Shown here: in pieces, positions 39,374-47,487 of the stretch
Numbering within the stretch: the first letter of the stretch is position 1
Layout of the letters: each line of letters starts with the position of its first letter
NCBI GenBank assembly: GCA_902771535.1
Contig: CACXWU010000010.1
Coordinates: 45,439 to 109,438, forward strand
Direction: 5' to 3'
From: an uncultured Pseudomonadota bacterium
Lineage (GTDB): Bacteria; Pseudomonadota; Alphaproteobacteria; UBA3830
Length of the DNA: 64,000 nt
Made by a program: the position numbers and the translations under genes
Notes under the pieces: generated by a model
What the model was told of the DNA's origin: nothing
The model's database searches: none
What the model saw: the letters and a program-made list of their open reading frames with translations, nothing else

Positions 39374-40720
39374 ATGGCTGAGGAAATAAAAGATGTAATG
39401 GTAGAGGAATCTCCTTTACTTACAGTCTTTCGTAAAGAAGCCCACGATACGATGTTAAATCGAATTAACCTGGCGACGGCTTTTAAATTAACTCCGCAAG
39501 AATTAAGAACAGAGATTGAGAACTTCGTTTTCGATTTCGCACAAGAGCGTCGAGCACAGATTACCAAGCGAGAACAGATAAGTATTGCTAGAGAATTAGT
39601 TGACGATATGATCGGACTTGGTCCTCTGGAGCTATTAATAGATGACGAAGCGATTTCTGATATTGTGGTTAACGGTCCTTTCCAAATATACGTTGAAAAA
39701 GCTGGTGTTATGCAATTGGTGCCGGTGAAATTTCGAGACGATGCTCACCTTATGCAGATTGCACAACGAATTGCACATAGGGTTGGTCGTCGTGTCGATA
39801 CTTCCAGTCCTCTCTGTGATGCTCGTCTTCCTGATGGAAGCCGTGTTAATATAGTCGTTCCTCCGATTGCTTTGGACGGAGTTTCTATTTCAATTCGTAA
39901 ATTTTCTAAAAAAGCGATGGATTTGCATAATTTGGCGTCGCGCGGAAGTTTAACAGAGGAAATGGTGCGAGTTTTGCAAATAGCAGCGACTTGCGGTTTG
40001 AATATCATTGTTTCAGGTGGTACAGGTTCCGGGAAAACAACAATGTTGAACGCGTTGTCGCAGCTTATAGATCCTCGTGAACGTATCGTGACATGTGAAG
40101 ACGCCGCCGAGTTGAAATTACAGCAGCCACACGTGGTTCGTTTGGAAAGCCGTCCGCCGAACATCGAAGGAAAGGGTGAAGTAACCATTCGAGATTTGGT
40201 TAAGAACGCACTTCGTATGAGACCTGACCGAATAGTTGTCGGAGAGGTTCGAGGAGAAGAATGTATCGACATGTTACAGGCTATGAACACGGGTCACGAT
40301 GGATCTATGTCAACAATTCACGCGAACAGAGCACGAGAAGCTTTTATTCGTTTGGAAAACATGGTCGCAATGTCTGGATTTGATTTACCTAGCGAGATAG
40401 TGAGAGCGCAGATAGCAGGTGCTATTAATATGATTGTCCAGACAGAGCGACTTCATGATGGTACGAGAAAAATTACTGAAATCGTTGAAGTGACAGGTAT
40501 CAACGAAAGAGGAGATATTCAATATCAACATTTGTTTAAGTTTGTTCCGATGGGAGAGTCGGAAGATCATAAGGTTATTGGTAGATTCGAAGCAAAGATT
40601 GAACAACCGGCTTTTCTGGATAAAGCCATAACATATGGTTTGGATAAGGAATTGTTGAACATAATGAGAACAGCAATTGAGAAGAATGGAGGAGAAACGG
40701 AAGATGACGACACTTATTGA
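39374..40720 (+). CDS. cpaF: Tad pilus ATPase CpaF/TadA
   Basis: Hexameric secretion ATPase powering pilus extension. The N-terminal helical domain is followed by Walker A G-G-T-G-S-G-K-T-T-M (about 216-225), the Asp box, and Walker B with R-I-V-V-G-E-V-R-G-E-E, and the His box G-H-D-G-S-M-S-T-I-H. 448 residues. Its end overlaps tadB by 17 bases. Confidence 0.96.
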   Translation: MAEEIKDVMVEESPLLTVFRKEAHDTMLNRINLATAFKLTPQELRTEIENFVFDFAQERRAQITKREQISIARELVDDMIGLGPLELLIDDEAISDIVVNGPFQIYVEKAGVMQLVPVKFRDDAHLMQIAQRIAHRVGRRVDTSSPLCDARLPDGSRVNIVVPPIALDGVSISIRKFSKKAMDLHNLASRGSLTEEMVRVLQIAATCGLNIIVSGGTGSGKTTMLNALSQLIDPRERIVTCEDAAELKLQQPHVVRLESRPPNIEGKGEVTIRDLVKNALRMRPDRIVVGEVRGEECIDMLQAMNTGHDGSMSTIHANRAREAFIRLENMVAMSGFDLPSEIVRAQIAGAINMIVQTERLHDGTRKITEIVEVTGINERGDIQYQHLFKFVPMGESEDHKVIGRFEAKIEQPAFLDKAITYGLDKELLNIMRTAIEKNGGETEDDDTY

Positions 40721-41729
40721 TTCTTTATTTCTTTTCATTTGTGCTTTCTTTTGTACCTATACGGTTTATATGTTTGCATCCAAACCAACTGTAAAGAAAG
40801 AAGAAGGGGAGGAAGAATCTTCTGGAGCCAGAATAGAAAGACGTTTAAAAATGTTATCTAAGCAGCAGGATCGACTTTTGGAAGAAGCTGGAGTAGATAA
40901 AATTTCTACCTTCGCCAAAAATGATTTTCAGAAAACAAATGAACTTGGCGATCAAACTCAAAGTATTACGAACAAAATAATAAGCAGAATAAGAAAAATA
41001 ATGAAAAAGGCAGGTATTACGGACATATCGGTTGGTCGTTTTTTGATTTATTGCTTTTTTGGAGGAGTTATGATGTCAATGGTTGTTTTGTATTTCAACT
41101 TTTTGAAGGCATTGACAGGTATTCCTATAGGTATGTGTGTCGGAGCCTATTTGGTATATAACTATCTGAGATCCAAGGCGGAAAGAAGAAAAGCCGAATT
41201 TTTGAAATTATTTCCGGACGCAATCGATATGATGATCCGAGGAGTGAAGGCCGGGTTAAACATCGGACGTATTATGAAATTGGTTAGTGTGGAATCTAAA
41301 GATCCAATAGCCAGTGAATATGAGACAATTAGCCAAAAGCTCGATCTGGGTATTGAGCCGGAGAAAGTTTTGCAAGAGGCTGCAGATAGAATAGATTTAG
41401 AGGAATTTAGATTTTTGGTCGTGGCATTGGTGCTTCAAATGGAAAACGGAGGTATGTTGGGAGAAATTTTGACCAATCTCAGCAGCATCGTGAGAAAAAG
41501 ACTTGAACTTGGATTGAAACTAAAAGCAATGTCCGCTGAAGCCAGAATGTCGGCTATAGTTCTTAGTGCTTTACCATTTATTTTTGCTGGAATTATGGCT
41601 TTGTTAAATCCTGCTCACCTGAAAACGTTTATCGATACAGGATCAGGTCAAATGCTTCTCAAGATAATGATAGTCTTATTTTCCGTGGGAACTTTTTTTA
41701 TGTTAAAGGCGACGAAAATAAAGGTGTGA
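40704..41729 (+). CDS. tadB: Tad pilus inner-membrane platform protein TadB
   Basis: GspF-family membrane protein of the Tad machine. An N-terminal hydrophobic helix, a linker, two central hydrophobic segments, then the T2SSF domain (L-F-P-D-A-I-D-M-M-I-R-G, L-Q-M-E-N-G-G-M-L-G-E-I-L) and C-terminal membrane helices. The start M-T-T-L-I-D-S-L at 40704 lies within cpaF; the frame is open from 40677. Confidence 0.92.
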   Translation: MTTLIDSLFLFICAFFCTYTVYMFASKPTVKKEEGEEESSGARIERRLKMLSKQQDRLLEEAGVDKISTFAKNDFQKTNELGDQTQSITNKIISRIRKIMKKAGITDISVGRFLIYCFFGGVMMSMVVLYFNFLKALTGIPIGMCVGAYLVYNYLRSKAERRKAEFLKLFPDAIDMMIRGVKAGLNIGRIMKLVSVESKDPIASEYETISQKLDLGIEPEKVLQEAADRIDLEEFRFLVVALVLQMENGGMLGEILTNLSSIVRKRLELGLKLKAMSAEARMSAIVLSALPFIFAGIMALLNPAHLKTFIDTGSGQMLLKIMIVLFSVGTFFMLKATKIKV

Positions 41730-41730
41730 T

Positions 41731-42702
41731 ATGGGAGAAACGTTTTTAAATATAATTACTTTGTTCGTTACTTTTTGTGTTTATATGTGGGCAAAGCCCC
41801 GTGTCGACGTGTGGGTTCACAAAATGATGAGCAGCATGAGGCTTGCAAGAAGAATAAAAAAAGTAGGAATACAAGCTTCGGAAGTTGAAGGTGCTTCAGG
41901 GGATAAAGAGGATGAAAATATTGGTTTGAGTAAAAAAGGGCCAATGTTTGGAGAAAATAGATTGTTTAACTTTATAGGGGAAAGATATCCTGAATTAGTT
42001 GATAATATGAAGGTCTTGCTTGTAAAAGCCGGTGTACGGCATGATAGCGCAATGGAAGAATTTATGACGGCCAAATTTACTTCCGGTCTTGCACTTTTTT
42101 TGATGATAGTGCTTTTGTTGGGTACAAATGATTTTGATATTCCTTTTTATTTGACTTGTTTGTTAGGAGTAATAGGAGGAGTATTAGGTGGGCATAAATT
42201 GACGGATTTGAATTATGAAATGATTGCCAGTCAACGGAAAGAAGCCATCGATAAAGGAGTTCCTGATCTGGTCGATTTGTTGGTTATTTGTACAGAATCC
42301 GGATTAGATTTGACGAAATCTATCAGAAGAATTGCTCGAGAAATGAGGACATCCAATCCTATTTTAGCGGATGAACTCAGTTTAACATCAATTGAGCTGG
42401 AGATGATCCCGGATCACAGACAAGTTTTTACAAATCTGGAAAACCGAACGGACTGTCTCGAGATTAAGACTATTTCGAAAACATTAAGTCAAGCTCTTGA
42501 GTATGGTTCATCATTATCGACGTCGTTGAAGGAATTAGCTATCGAGGCAAGAGAAAAGAGAATGCTGGAAGCCGAGGGAAAAGCTGCTCAGGCTCCGACG
42601 TTGTTGACTTTACCTATGATGTTTTTCATTATGCCATGCCTGTTCATAGTTATGTTAGGGCCAGTTATCATAGGAATGATAGATTCTTTCACATCGAAAT
42701 AA
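41731..42702 (+). CDS. tadC: Tad pilus inner-membrane platform protein TadC
   Basis: Second GspF-family platform protein, partner of TadB. The T2SSF domain shows V-P-D-L-V-D-L-L-V-I-C-T-E-S-G-L-D-L and L-S-Q-A-L-E-Y-G-S-S-L; membrane helices at both ends. 323 residues. One base after tadB. It is the last Tad gene here; no TadD, TadE/F/G or Flp pilin gene follows. Confidence 0.92.
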   Translation: MGETFLNIITLFVTFCVYMWAKPRVDVWVHKMMSSMRLARRIKKVGIQASEVEGASGDKEDENIGLSKKGPMFGENRLFNFIGERYPELVDNMKVLLVKAGVRHDSAMEEFMTAKFTSGLALFLMIVLLLGTNDFDIPFYLTCLLGVIGGVLGGHKLTDLNYEMIASQRKEAIDKGVPDLVDLLVICTESGLDLTKSIRRIAREMRTSNPILADELSLTSIELEMIPDHRQVFTNLENRTDCLEIKTISKTLSQALEYGSSLSTSLKELAIEAREKRMLEAEGKAAQAPTLLTLPMMFFIMPCLFIVMLGPVIIGMIDSFTSK

Positions 42703-42707
42703 AAATA

Positions 42708-42736
42708 TTGAAATTTTGAAGTATATATACTAATAT
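42708..42736 (+). promoter_or_regulatory. promoter of rpoZ
   Basis: TTGAAA-N17-TAATAT lies just after the tadC stop and about 30 bases before the rpoZ ATG. Confidence 0.7.
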
Positions 42737-42766
42737 TACACACTTGTTAGTGGCTGAGGAGAGTTT

Positions 42767-43186
42767 ATGGCTCGTATAACTGTTGAAGATTGTGAAAAGG
42801 TTGTAAAGAATCGTTTTGACTTGGTGGTACTCGCGGCGCAGAGGACTCGTCAGATATTGGCTGGAGATGCGATTACTGTCGATGCAGATGATGAAAAAAA
42901 GCCTGTGATTGCCTTGAGAGAGATTGCTGCTCGTACAGTTTCCGTCGATGATTTGAAAGAGGCGGCGATTAACAGTTTTCGTTCATTTTTGCCTTCAGAT
43001 GAGGAAGAAGAGGATCTGGACGATATGGCTGAAGAGGATACCTACAATCCGTATGAAGGTTTGTCCGTAAAGGCCATTGAGAAAGAGGGTGTTCACGTTG
43101 TCAGCGATAGCGAAATTGAAGGAGATTCAGACTCAGCTGTTGGTTCTGAAGATTCCAATGGAGGCTCAACGGATAGCGAGATTTAA
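42767..43186 (+). CDS. rpoZ: RNA polymerase omega subunit
   Basis: Small subunit assisting beta-prime folding. N-terminus M-A-R-I-T-V-E-D-C with N-R-F-D-L-V-V-L-A-A-Q-R-T-R-Q and the V-I-A-L-R-E-I-A conserved stretch. At 139 residues it has a long acidic C-terminal tail rich in Asp, Glu and Ser. spoT/rel, often next in alphaproteobacteria, is absent; tRNA-Leu follows. Confidence 0.95.
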   Translation: MARITVEDCEKVVKNRFDLVVLAAQRTRQILAGDAITVDADDEKKPVIALREIAARTVSVDDLKEAAINSFRSFLPSDEEEEDLDDMAEEDTYNPYEGLSVKAIEKEGVHVVSDSEIEGDSDSAVGSEDSNGGSTDSEI

Positions 43187-43226
43187 TAAACTGTAGGCAA
43201 CACCTTGGTCTTTGGTCCGATTATTC

Positions 43227-43255
43227 TTGAAAAAGTTTCTGCATTGGACTATAAA
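43227..43255 (+). promoter_or_regulatory. promoter of tRNA-Leu
   Basis: TTGAAA-N17-TATAAA ends 12 bases before the mature tRNA 5' end. Confidence 0.75.
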
Positions 43256-43267
43256 GACATTGGTTGT

Positions 43268-43354
43268 GCGGTCGTGGCGGAACTGGTAGACGCGTAGCGT
43301 TGAGGTCGCTATGAAAATTATTTCGTGGAAGTTCAAGTCTTCTCGACCGCACCA
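43268..43354 (+). tRNA. tRNA-Leu (GAG anticodon)
   Basis: An 87-base class II cloverleaf: acceptor stem GCGGTCG/CGACCGC, anticodon stem TAGCG/CGCTA with loop TTGAGGT (anticodon GAG), a long variable arm, T-loop TTCAAGT, discriminator A and encoded CCA. The kdsB start follows 42 bases later, so the two may share a transcript. Confidence 0.96.
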
Positions 43355-43396
43355 GTAACTTGGTCGATATTTTTGAGTGAAAATTTAGGAGGAATG

Positions 43397-44131
43397 ATGG
43401 ATACTTTGGTGGTCATACCGGCTCGTATTTCGTCGACTCGATTGCCGGGAAAGGTTTTGGAAGATATAAACGGTAAACCTTTGATTGTTCGGGCGTACGA
43501 GTGTGCGGTATCAGCGCAGGTTGGTGATGTTATCGTTGCGTGTGATGATCCGAAAGTTAAGGATGTCATTGAAGGTATAGGTGGAATGGCAGTGTTAACG
43601 GATCCAAAACTACCGTCTGGTACAGACCGAGTTTTTGAGGCATGGCAAAAGTTTGATAGCGAGAAAAGGTATAATTATATAATTAACGTCCAGGGAGATC
43701 TTCCTTTTGTAGATGCGGAATTTATTGAAAAGGCGGCGGAGATTGTGAAAGGATCGAGTTGTGATATTTCTACTCTTGCTACTCCGATTAAGGATGAATC
43801 TTACAAATGTTCCAGCACGGTAAAACCAGTTATTTCGTTCACGGGTTCTAATAGTGGAAAAGCACTTTATTTCAGCAGATCAGCGGTTCCTTACGGTGGT
43901 CCTTATTATAATCATGTGGGAATTTATTGTTTTCGTGCAGAGTCATTGGTGCGGTTTGTTAATCTTCAACAAAGTTTGCTTGAGAAAACGGAAAAGCTTG
44001 AGCAACTGCGGGCATTGGAGAATGGTATGACCATAGGAATTACGGTTATAGATAAAGATTCTCCGATAAGCATTGATACTTACGAAGATTTGGAAAAGGC
44101 TAGAGCATACGCGCAGAGGAGGGCGCTATAG
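43397..44131 (+). CDS. kdsB: 3-deoxy-manno-octulosonate cytidylyltransferase
   Basis: Forms CMP-Kdo for lipid A-core synthesis, implying the cell makes Kdo-containing lipopolysaccharide. N-terminus V-V-I-P-A-R-I-S-S-T-R-L-P-G-K, then N-V-Q-G-D-L-P-F and H-V-G-I-Y-C-F-R. About 245 residues. Two adjacent ATGs lie at 43394 and 43397; the second has better spacing from AGGAGG (43387-43392). The frame extends upstream into the tRNA, which is not coding. Confidence 0.95.
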   Translation: MDTLVVIPARISSTRLPGKVLEDINGKPLIVRAYECAVSAQVGDVIVACDDPKVKDVIEGIGGMAVLTDPKLPSGTDRVFEAWQKFDSEKRYNYIINVQGDLPFVDAEFIEKAAEIVKGSSCDISTLATPIKDESYKCSSTVKPVISFTGSNSGKALYFSRSAVPYGGPYYNHVGIYCFRAESLVRFVNLQQSLLEKTEKLEQLRALENGMTIGITVIDKDSPISIDTYEDLEKARAYAQRRAL

Positions 44132-44181
44132 TCCCTAAGCAAATCCTTCTAACAAATGACGGACTTTTTTCTTCGGGCTTT

Positions 44182-44679
44182 TTACAGAATTGCCCTCAAT
44201 TCTGCGTCGAATTCAAACACTCCGAGATCGGACGATTGCATTTTACGAAGTCTGTTCAGCAGATTCAGCGCCTTCGATTCAGATTTTAGGTGATCATCAA
44301 AGAAATCCATTGCGAATTGTTGCATTATGTAATCCTTATCGGCAATAGCAGATTCGTAGACAACGGATATCAAATCGGATAGTTCCTGTTCTTGACGATA
44401 TACTTCTTCAAAAATATGAAGAGGTGCTCTCCAATCTTGTCGAGAAACGGGAATCGGCGTCAATTTGAACTTGATACCTCGACTCTCCAAGTGATGGAAG
44501 ATTTTCATGGCTCCCAAACGATAAGCCTCTGACTTTTGGAGACACCAATCGGCGCAATTAACTAATCCCATATTTTTGAGTGTACAAGACATAGACAGAG
44601 AATTATACGACACTGTAAATCCTCTCAACATATACTTGCTGGCGGCTTCAAAAGATCTCTTACCCAACGTTATTGACAT
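44182..44679 (-). CDS. ferritin-like protein without ferroxidase ligands
   Basis: The 165-residue sequence follows the bacterial non-haem ferritin pattern along its length: helix-A Y-N-S-L-S-M, A-M-K-I-F-H-H-L-E-S-R-G, P-L-H-I-F-E-E-V-Y, D-K-D-Y-I-M-Q-Q-F and the C-terminal F-D-A-E-L. By eye alignment with FtnA, the usual E-Y-x-S in helix A is V-S-Y-N-S, and the E-E-x-x-H motif of helix B reads A-Y-x-x-G, so the di-iron ligands are largely lost. It may have a structural or DNA-binding role, or form mixed shells. It lies downstream of infA on the same strand. Confidence 0.7.
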   Translation of the reverse strand: MSITLGKRSFEAASKYMLRGFTVSYNSLSMSCTLKNMGLVNCADWCLQKSEAYRLGAMKIFHHLESRGIKFKLTPIPVSRQDWRAPLHIFEEVYRQEQELSDLISVVYESAIADKDYIMQQFAMDFFDDHLKSESKALNLLNRLRKMQSSDLGVFEFDAELRAIL

Positions 44680-44734
44680 ATCATATTCCTCATATAGCTA
44701 TTCTGATTATGCCAACAAATAGTTAAAATATTGT

Positions 44735-44953
44735 TTATTTTGATCTGAAAGTTATGCGACCTTTGGTGAAATCGTATGTTGTCATCTCGACGTTTACCTT
44801 ATCTCCGACCAGAACACGAATTCTGTTTTTTTTCATTCTTCCGGAAGTATGAGCCAATATAACATGCCCATTCTCGAGCCGGACTCTGAACATGACATTA
44901 GGCAACACCTCAATGACCTCTCCCGTAAACTCGATCAAATCTTCTTTAGCCAT
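44735..44953 (-). CDS. infA: translation initiation factor IF-1
   Basis: S1-like OB protein that occupies the ribosomal A site during initiation. [19 protein letters not shown] and [13 protein letters not shown] are conserved; exactly 72 residues. It has its own promoter. Confidence 0.97.
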   Translation of the reverse strand: MAKEDLIEFTGEVIEVLPNVMFRVRLENGHVILAHTSGRMKKNRIRVLVGDKVNVEMTTYDFTKGRITFRSK

Positions 44954-44976
44954 AAAATCTCCATAAATTCAACGGA

Positions 44977-45005
44977 ATAGTACAACACACAGTGATTTTT
45001 TACAA
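44977..45005 (-). promoter_or_regulatory. promoter of infA
   Basis: On the minus strand TTGTAA-N17-TACTAT ends 23 bases upstream of the infA ATG. Confidence 0.6.
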
Positions 45006-45116
45006 GTTTTGATATAATCTGTCCTGAATTTACGTATTTAAATATTGAGCGAAACTAAAAATTCGGTCCTATCTATATGATTTATAAAAGTTTTTCGGAT
45101 TTTTGGTATTTTTTAA

Positions 45117-45145
45117 TTGATATCATTTTTCAAAAGATGTATAAG
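45117..45145 (+). promoter_or_regulatory. promoter of rpsF-rpsR
   Basis: TTGATA-N17-TATAAG. Predicted transcription starts near 45152, giving a leader of about 45 bases before the rpsF ATG. Confidence 0.7.
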
Positions 45146-45197
45146 TAACCGTGGCAGTGGAGAGTGCGGTACTTTCCCGTTTATTAATGGTAAGAAT

Positions 45198-45629
45198 ATG
45201 ACATTATATGAAAACATTTTTATAGGTCGTCAGGATCTTTCTCAGCAGCAGATTGAAGCGTTGGGGGTAGGACTTGGTTTGTATATTTCTCAGAACGGCG
45301 GAACGGTTGTTCGCAGTGAATATTGTGGGTTGAGAAAGTTGGCCTATCCTATCAAGAAAAATCACAAGGGACATTATTACATTATTCAGATGAAAGCAAC
45401 CGGAGCTATTGTTGCGGAGTTGAATCGTAATATGAAGATCAATGAGGATATTATTCGTCACTTGATCGTGAAGGTTGATGCTTTTGAGGATAAAGAAAAT
45501 TTGATTTCTCAAGCAAAAACTTACGGAGACGATCTTGGAACGAAGGATGTCGGATATCGAGCAGCCAACAGCAAAATCGATATGATCAAAGAAGAGAACA
45601 GCGAAGAAAAAGCTGAGACAGAGGAGTAA
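45198..45629 (+). CDS. rpsF: 30S ribosomal protein S6
   Basis: Binds 16S rRNA with S18. Family start [15 protein letters not shown] and [12 protein letters not shown]. The frame opens at 45117, inside the promoter, so the ATG at 45198 is the true start. About 143 residues with a Glu/Lys-rich tail. rpsR follows after 4 bases. Confidence 0.95.
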   Translation: MTLYENIFIGRQDLSQQQIEALGVGLGLYISQNGGTVVRSEYCGLRKLAYPIKKNHKGHYYIIQMKATGAIVAELNRNMKINEDIIRHLIVKVDAFEDKENLISQAKTYGDDLGTKDVGYRAANSKIDMIKEENSEEKAETEE

Positions 45630-45633
45630 AGTC

Positions 45634-45885
45634 ATGAGAGAAGAGAAAAAGGATAAGGGTTGGAAGAAGAGCAATCTGAATTACAAGAGAAAGAAGTGTC
45701 CTTTCGAGAGTGGTGTAATGAAGATCGACTATAAAGATCCGCGTACGCTACAGAAGTTCATTTCCGAAAGAGGGAAGATTATGCCTTGCAGAATTTCTAT
45801 GGTGTCTTCCAGAAAGCAGAGAGCCTTGGCGCTTGCTGTTAAAAGAGCGAGATATTTGGCTTTGTTGCCTTACGTTTCTGACTAA
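45634..45885 (+). CDS. rpsR: 30S ribosomal protein S18
   Basis: S6 partner on the 30S platform. K-K-C-P-F, then [19 protein letters not shown] and [21 protein letters not shown] are diagnostic. 83 residues. rplI, usually third in this operon, is missing; a terminator follows instead. Confidence 0.97.
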   Translation: MREEKKDKGWKKSNLNYKRKKCPFESGVMKIDYKDPRTLQKFISERGKIMPCRISMVSSRKQRALALAVKRARYLALLPYVSD

Positions 45886-45912
45886 CAGAAACATTTTGGA
45901 TTAGATTCGATA

Positions 45913-45938
45913 AGCCGTCCTTTTTGGGCGGCTTTTTC
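45913..45938 (+). terminator. intrinsic terminator of rpsF-rpsR
   Basis: AGCCGTCC-TTTTT-GGGCGGCT, an 8-pair stem with one G-T pair, followed by TTTTTC. It lies 28 bases after rpsR. Confidence 0.85.
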
Positions 45939-46017
45939 TATTCGTAGTTTCCATAAAAAATAAGCCCTCGAAGCTAGTCCAAGAAATTTTAAATGTTCGC
46001 AAATTTTTTAAGTAAGT

Positions 46018-46482
46018 TTATTTCAAGTTTTTTCCAACTTCACGAATATGTTCGGCGAGTTTCGCGAGATCAGGATTTGGTCCGTGATACTCGTGGGATG
46101 AAACGTATCCTTCATAATGATCAAAATACTTATTGTAGTCGGTATGAATAGGTTTCCATCCGCCTTTTGTTTTATGCAACGGAAATAATTTTGCGTGTAC
46201 GTGGTTGATTCCGAATCCTTCGTAAATGATGGCGGTACGACCTACGTCATCGAATGAAGCATCCAAAAGTCTGCCGACTATTGCTGATTTTATGGTAAGT
46301 TTTGCAAGTTCATCGTCCGGTAGATGAAAAGCGTAACTGTCGAAATGTTTTTTCGGAATCACAACCGATGCTCCCAAGGTGTTTGGATAGATGGATAAAA
46401 ATGCCAGATGTTCTTCGTCTTCCCATATTTTGTAAATGGGGCTTTCTCCTCGAATGATTTTACAAAACAAACATTCTTTCAT
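46018..46482 (-). CDS. HIT-family nucleotide-binding protein linked to the T6SS spike operon
   Basis: HIT proteins hydrolyse or transfer nucleotidyl groups. The N-terminal C-L-F-C-K-I-I-R-G-E-S-P and W-E-D-E-E-H-L-A-F-L are typical, and the histidine motif reads H94-V-H96-A-K98: the nucleophile position (H96) is kept but the third histidine is Lys. I use the ATG at 46482, since the GGAG of its Shine-Dalgarno is part of an upstream ATG (46494). It is the last gene behind vgrG, the MORN protein and the PAAR-like tip, with almost no spacing, so it could be a T6SS cargo or simply a housekeeping HIT gene caught in the operon. Confidence 0.85.
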   Translation of the reverse strand: MKECLFCKIIRGESPIYKIWEDEEHLAFLSIYPNTLGASVVIPKKHFDSYAFHLPDDELAKLTIKSAIVGRLLDASFDDVGRTAIIYEGFGINHVHAKLFPLHKTKGGWKPIHTDYNKYFDHYEGYVSSHEYHGPNPDLAKLAEHIREVGKNLK

Positions 46483-46495
46483 ATTTTTCTCCATT

Positions 46496-46879
46496 TCAAA
46501 TCGTTATGGTATATTGCCCAGGTATATTAACTTTAATCACTCCTCCAAATGCGCACATTAGTATTGAACTGTCTGCCAAAACAGGTCCGGTGATTCCAAT
46601 AATGTTTGGTTTTGTCGGGATCCAAGGACCCGCAGGGGTAGGGATACAGGGGCCAGGAGTGAGTACCCCGAACGCTGCAGCAGTAAGTGCTGCAGTTGAT
46701 GGATTCAAAAGGCTTTTACAAACACCAAACGGAGCGATATTTAAAAAAGGGACACAATTCAGACAGGTGGCCATCGGACCGGTTGGTCCAAAGAGATTTT
46801 TTGGTATAACTGTTAGCGGAGTTGGTGTTAATCCCATTGGACAACTGAGTAAAGCTCCGTTGCAGCAACAAAATCCCAT
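46496..46879 (-). CDS. PAAR-like spike-tip protein (DUF4280 type)
   Basis: Sharpens the VgrG spike and can carry effectors. The product matches the DUF4280 pattern: Cys-rich start with G-A-L-L-S-C-P-M-G, P-F-L-N-I-A-P-F-G-V-C-K-S, L-T-P-G-P-C-I-P, P-W-I-P-T-K and L-M-C-A-F-G-G-V-I-K, i.e. Pro/Gly/Cys-rich beta structure. 127 residues, so a bare tip with no fused effector. Its ATG abuts the MORN gene end, two genes after vgrG, the expected context. Confidence 0.85.
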   Translation of the reverse strand: MGFCCCNGALLSCPMGLTPTPLTVIPKNLFGPTGPMATCLNCVPFLNIAPFGVCKSLLNPSTAALTAAAFGVLTPGPCIPTPAGPWIPTKPNIIGITGPVLADSSILMCAFGGVIKVNIPGQYTITI

Positions 46880-47487
46880 TATGCCTCCTTGCTTGAAGTT
46901 AAATTTCCGGCTTCGTCGTAGGTTTCTGTATATCCAACAGGTTTGCCATTTTCGTAATTTGTAATTTCGAGTATAGCCCCTGAGTGATAGTATCGAGTAA
47001 CGCTTCCATCGAGTTTGTTGTTTTTGTAAAACGATTTCTCCTGAACGACGCCGTCAGAGTAATAGATATAGCAATCTCCTTCCATTTGTCCTTTGACGTA
47101 AGTTGCTTCGCGAATAATTCTTCCTGCCTCATCGAATGAAACAAAAAGGCCATCAATTACTCCGTTTTTAAATGTTGTTTCAGCGGATTTTATTCCATTA
47201 TTAAACAAAGTAGCAGGCCCTTCTAAAACTCCGTTTTGAAACTGAGCATACATCAGGGATGTTCCATCCTGATAAAATTCAGCAGGTCCCGACAACTTAT
47301 TATTTTCATAATTCAATTTCTGAGCGACTTGTTCGTTCTCATCATAAATAACCATCGGACCGTGCATTTGATAGCCTTTCATCGAACAGGTTCTCATTAA
47401 TTTTCCGTCAGGAGATCGAATTTCTTCTATTTTGATTTCATCTACTGCTTTTATTTTATCTGATTCGATTGTTTCTAGATTATCCAA
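46879..47487 (-). CDS. MORN/YwqK-type repeat protein between vgrG and PAAR
   Basis: Beta-hairpin repeats of about 22 residues follow the YwqK/MORN_2 pattern (G-P-M-V-I-Y-D, G-P-A-E-F-Y-Q-D-G, G-P-A-T-L-F-N-N-G, G-L-F-V-S-F-D-E-A-G, G-D-C-Y-I-Y-Y-S-D-G, G-S-V-T-R-Y-Y-H-S-G, G-Y-T-E-T-Y-D-E-A-G), at least seven units over about 175 residues. No signal peptide. It overlaps vgrG by 8 bases and PAAR by one. Position suggests a VgrG/PAAR adaptor, an effector or an immunity partner; the sequence alone does not decide. Confidence 0.8.
   Translation of the reverse strand: MDNLETIESDKIKAVDEIKIEEIRSPDGKLMRTCSMKGYQMHGPMVIYDENEQVAQKLNYENNKLSGPAEFYQDGTSLMYAQFQNGVLEGPATLFNNGIKSAETTFKNGVIDGLFVSFDEAGRIIREATYVKGQMEGDCYIYYSDGVVQEKSFYKNNKLDGSVTRYYHSGAILEITNYENGKPVGYTETYDEAGNLTSSKEA

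Noticed and set aside
45145..45172. Hairpin GTA-A-CCGTG/TGCGG-TAC near rpsF, considered as an S6:S18 leader motif
   Set aside because: Its 5' arm overlaps the -10 box and lies before the predicted transcription start, so it would not be in the RNA.
46506..46964. 152-codon plus-strand Gly/Pro-rich frame
   Set aside because: Antisense to the PAAR-like gene, whose Pro/Gly/Cys pattern explains it.
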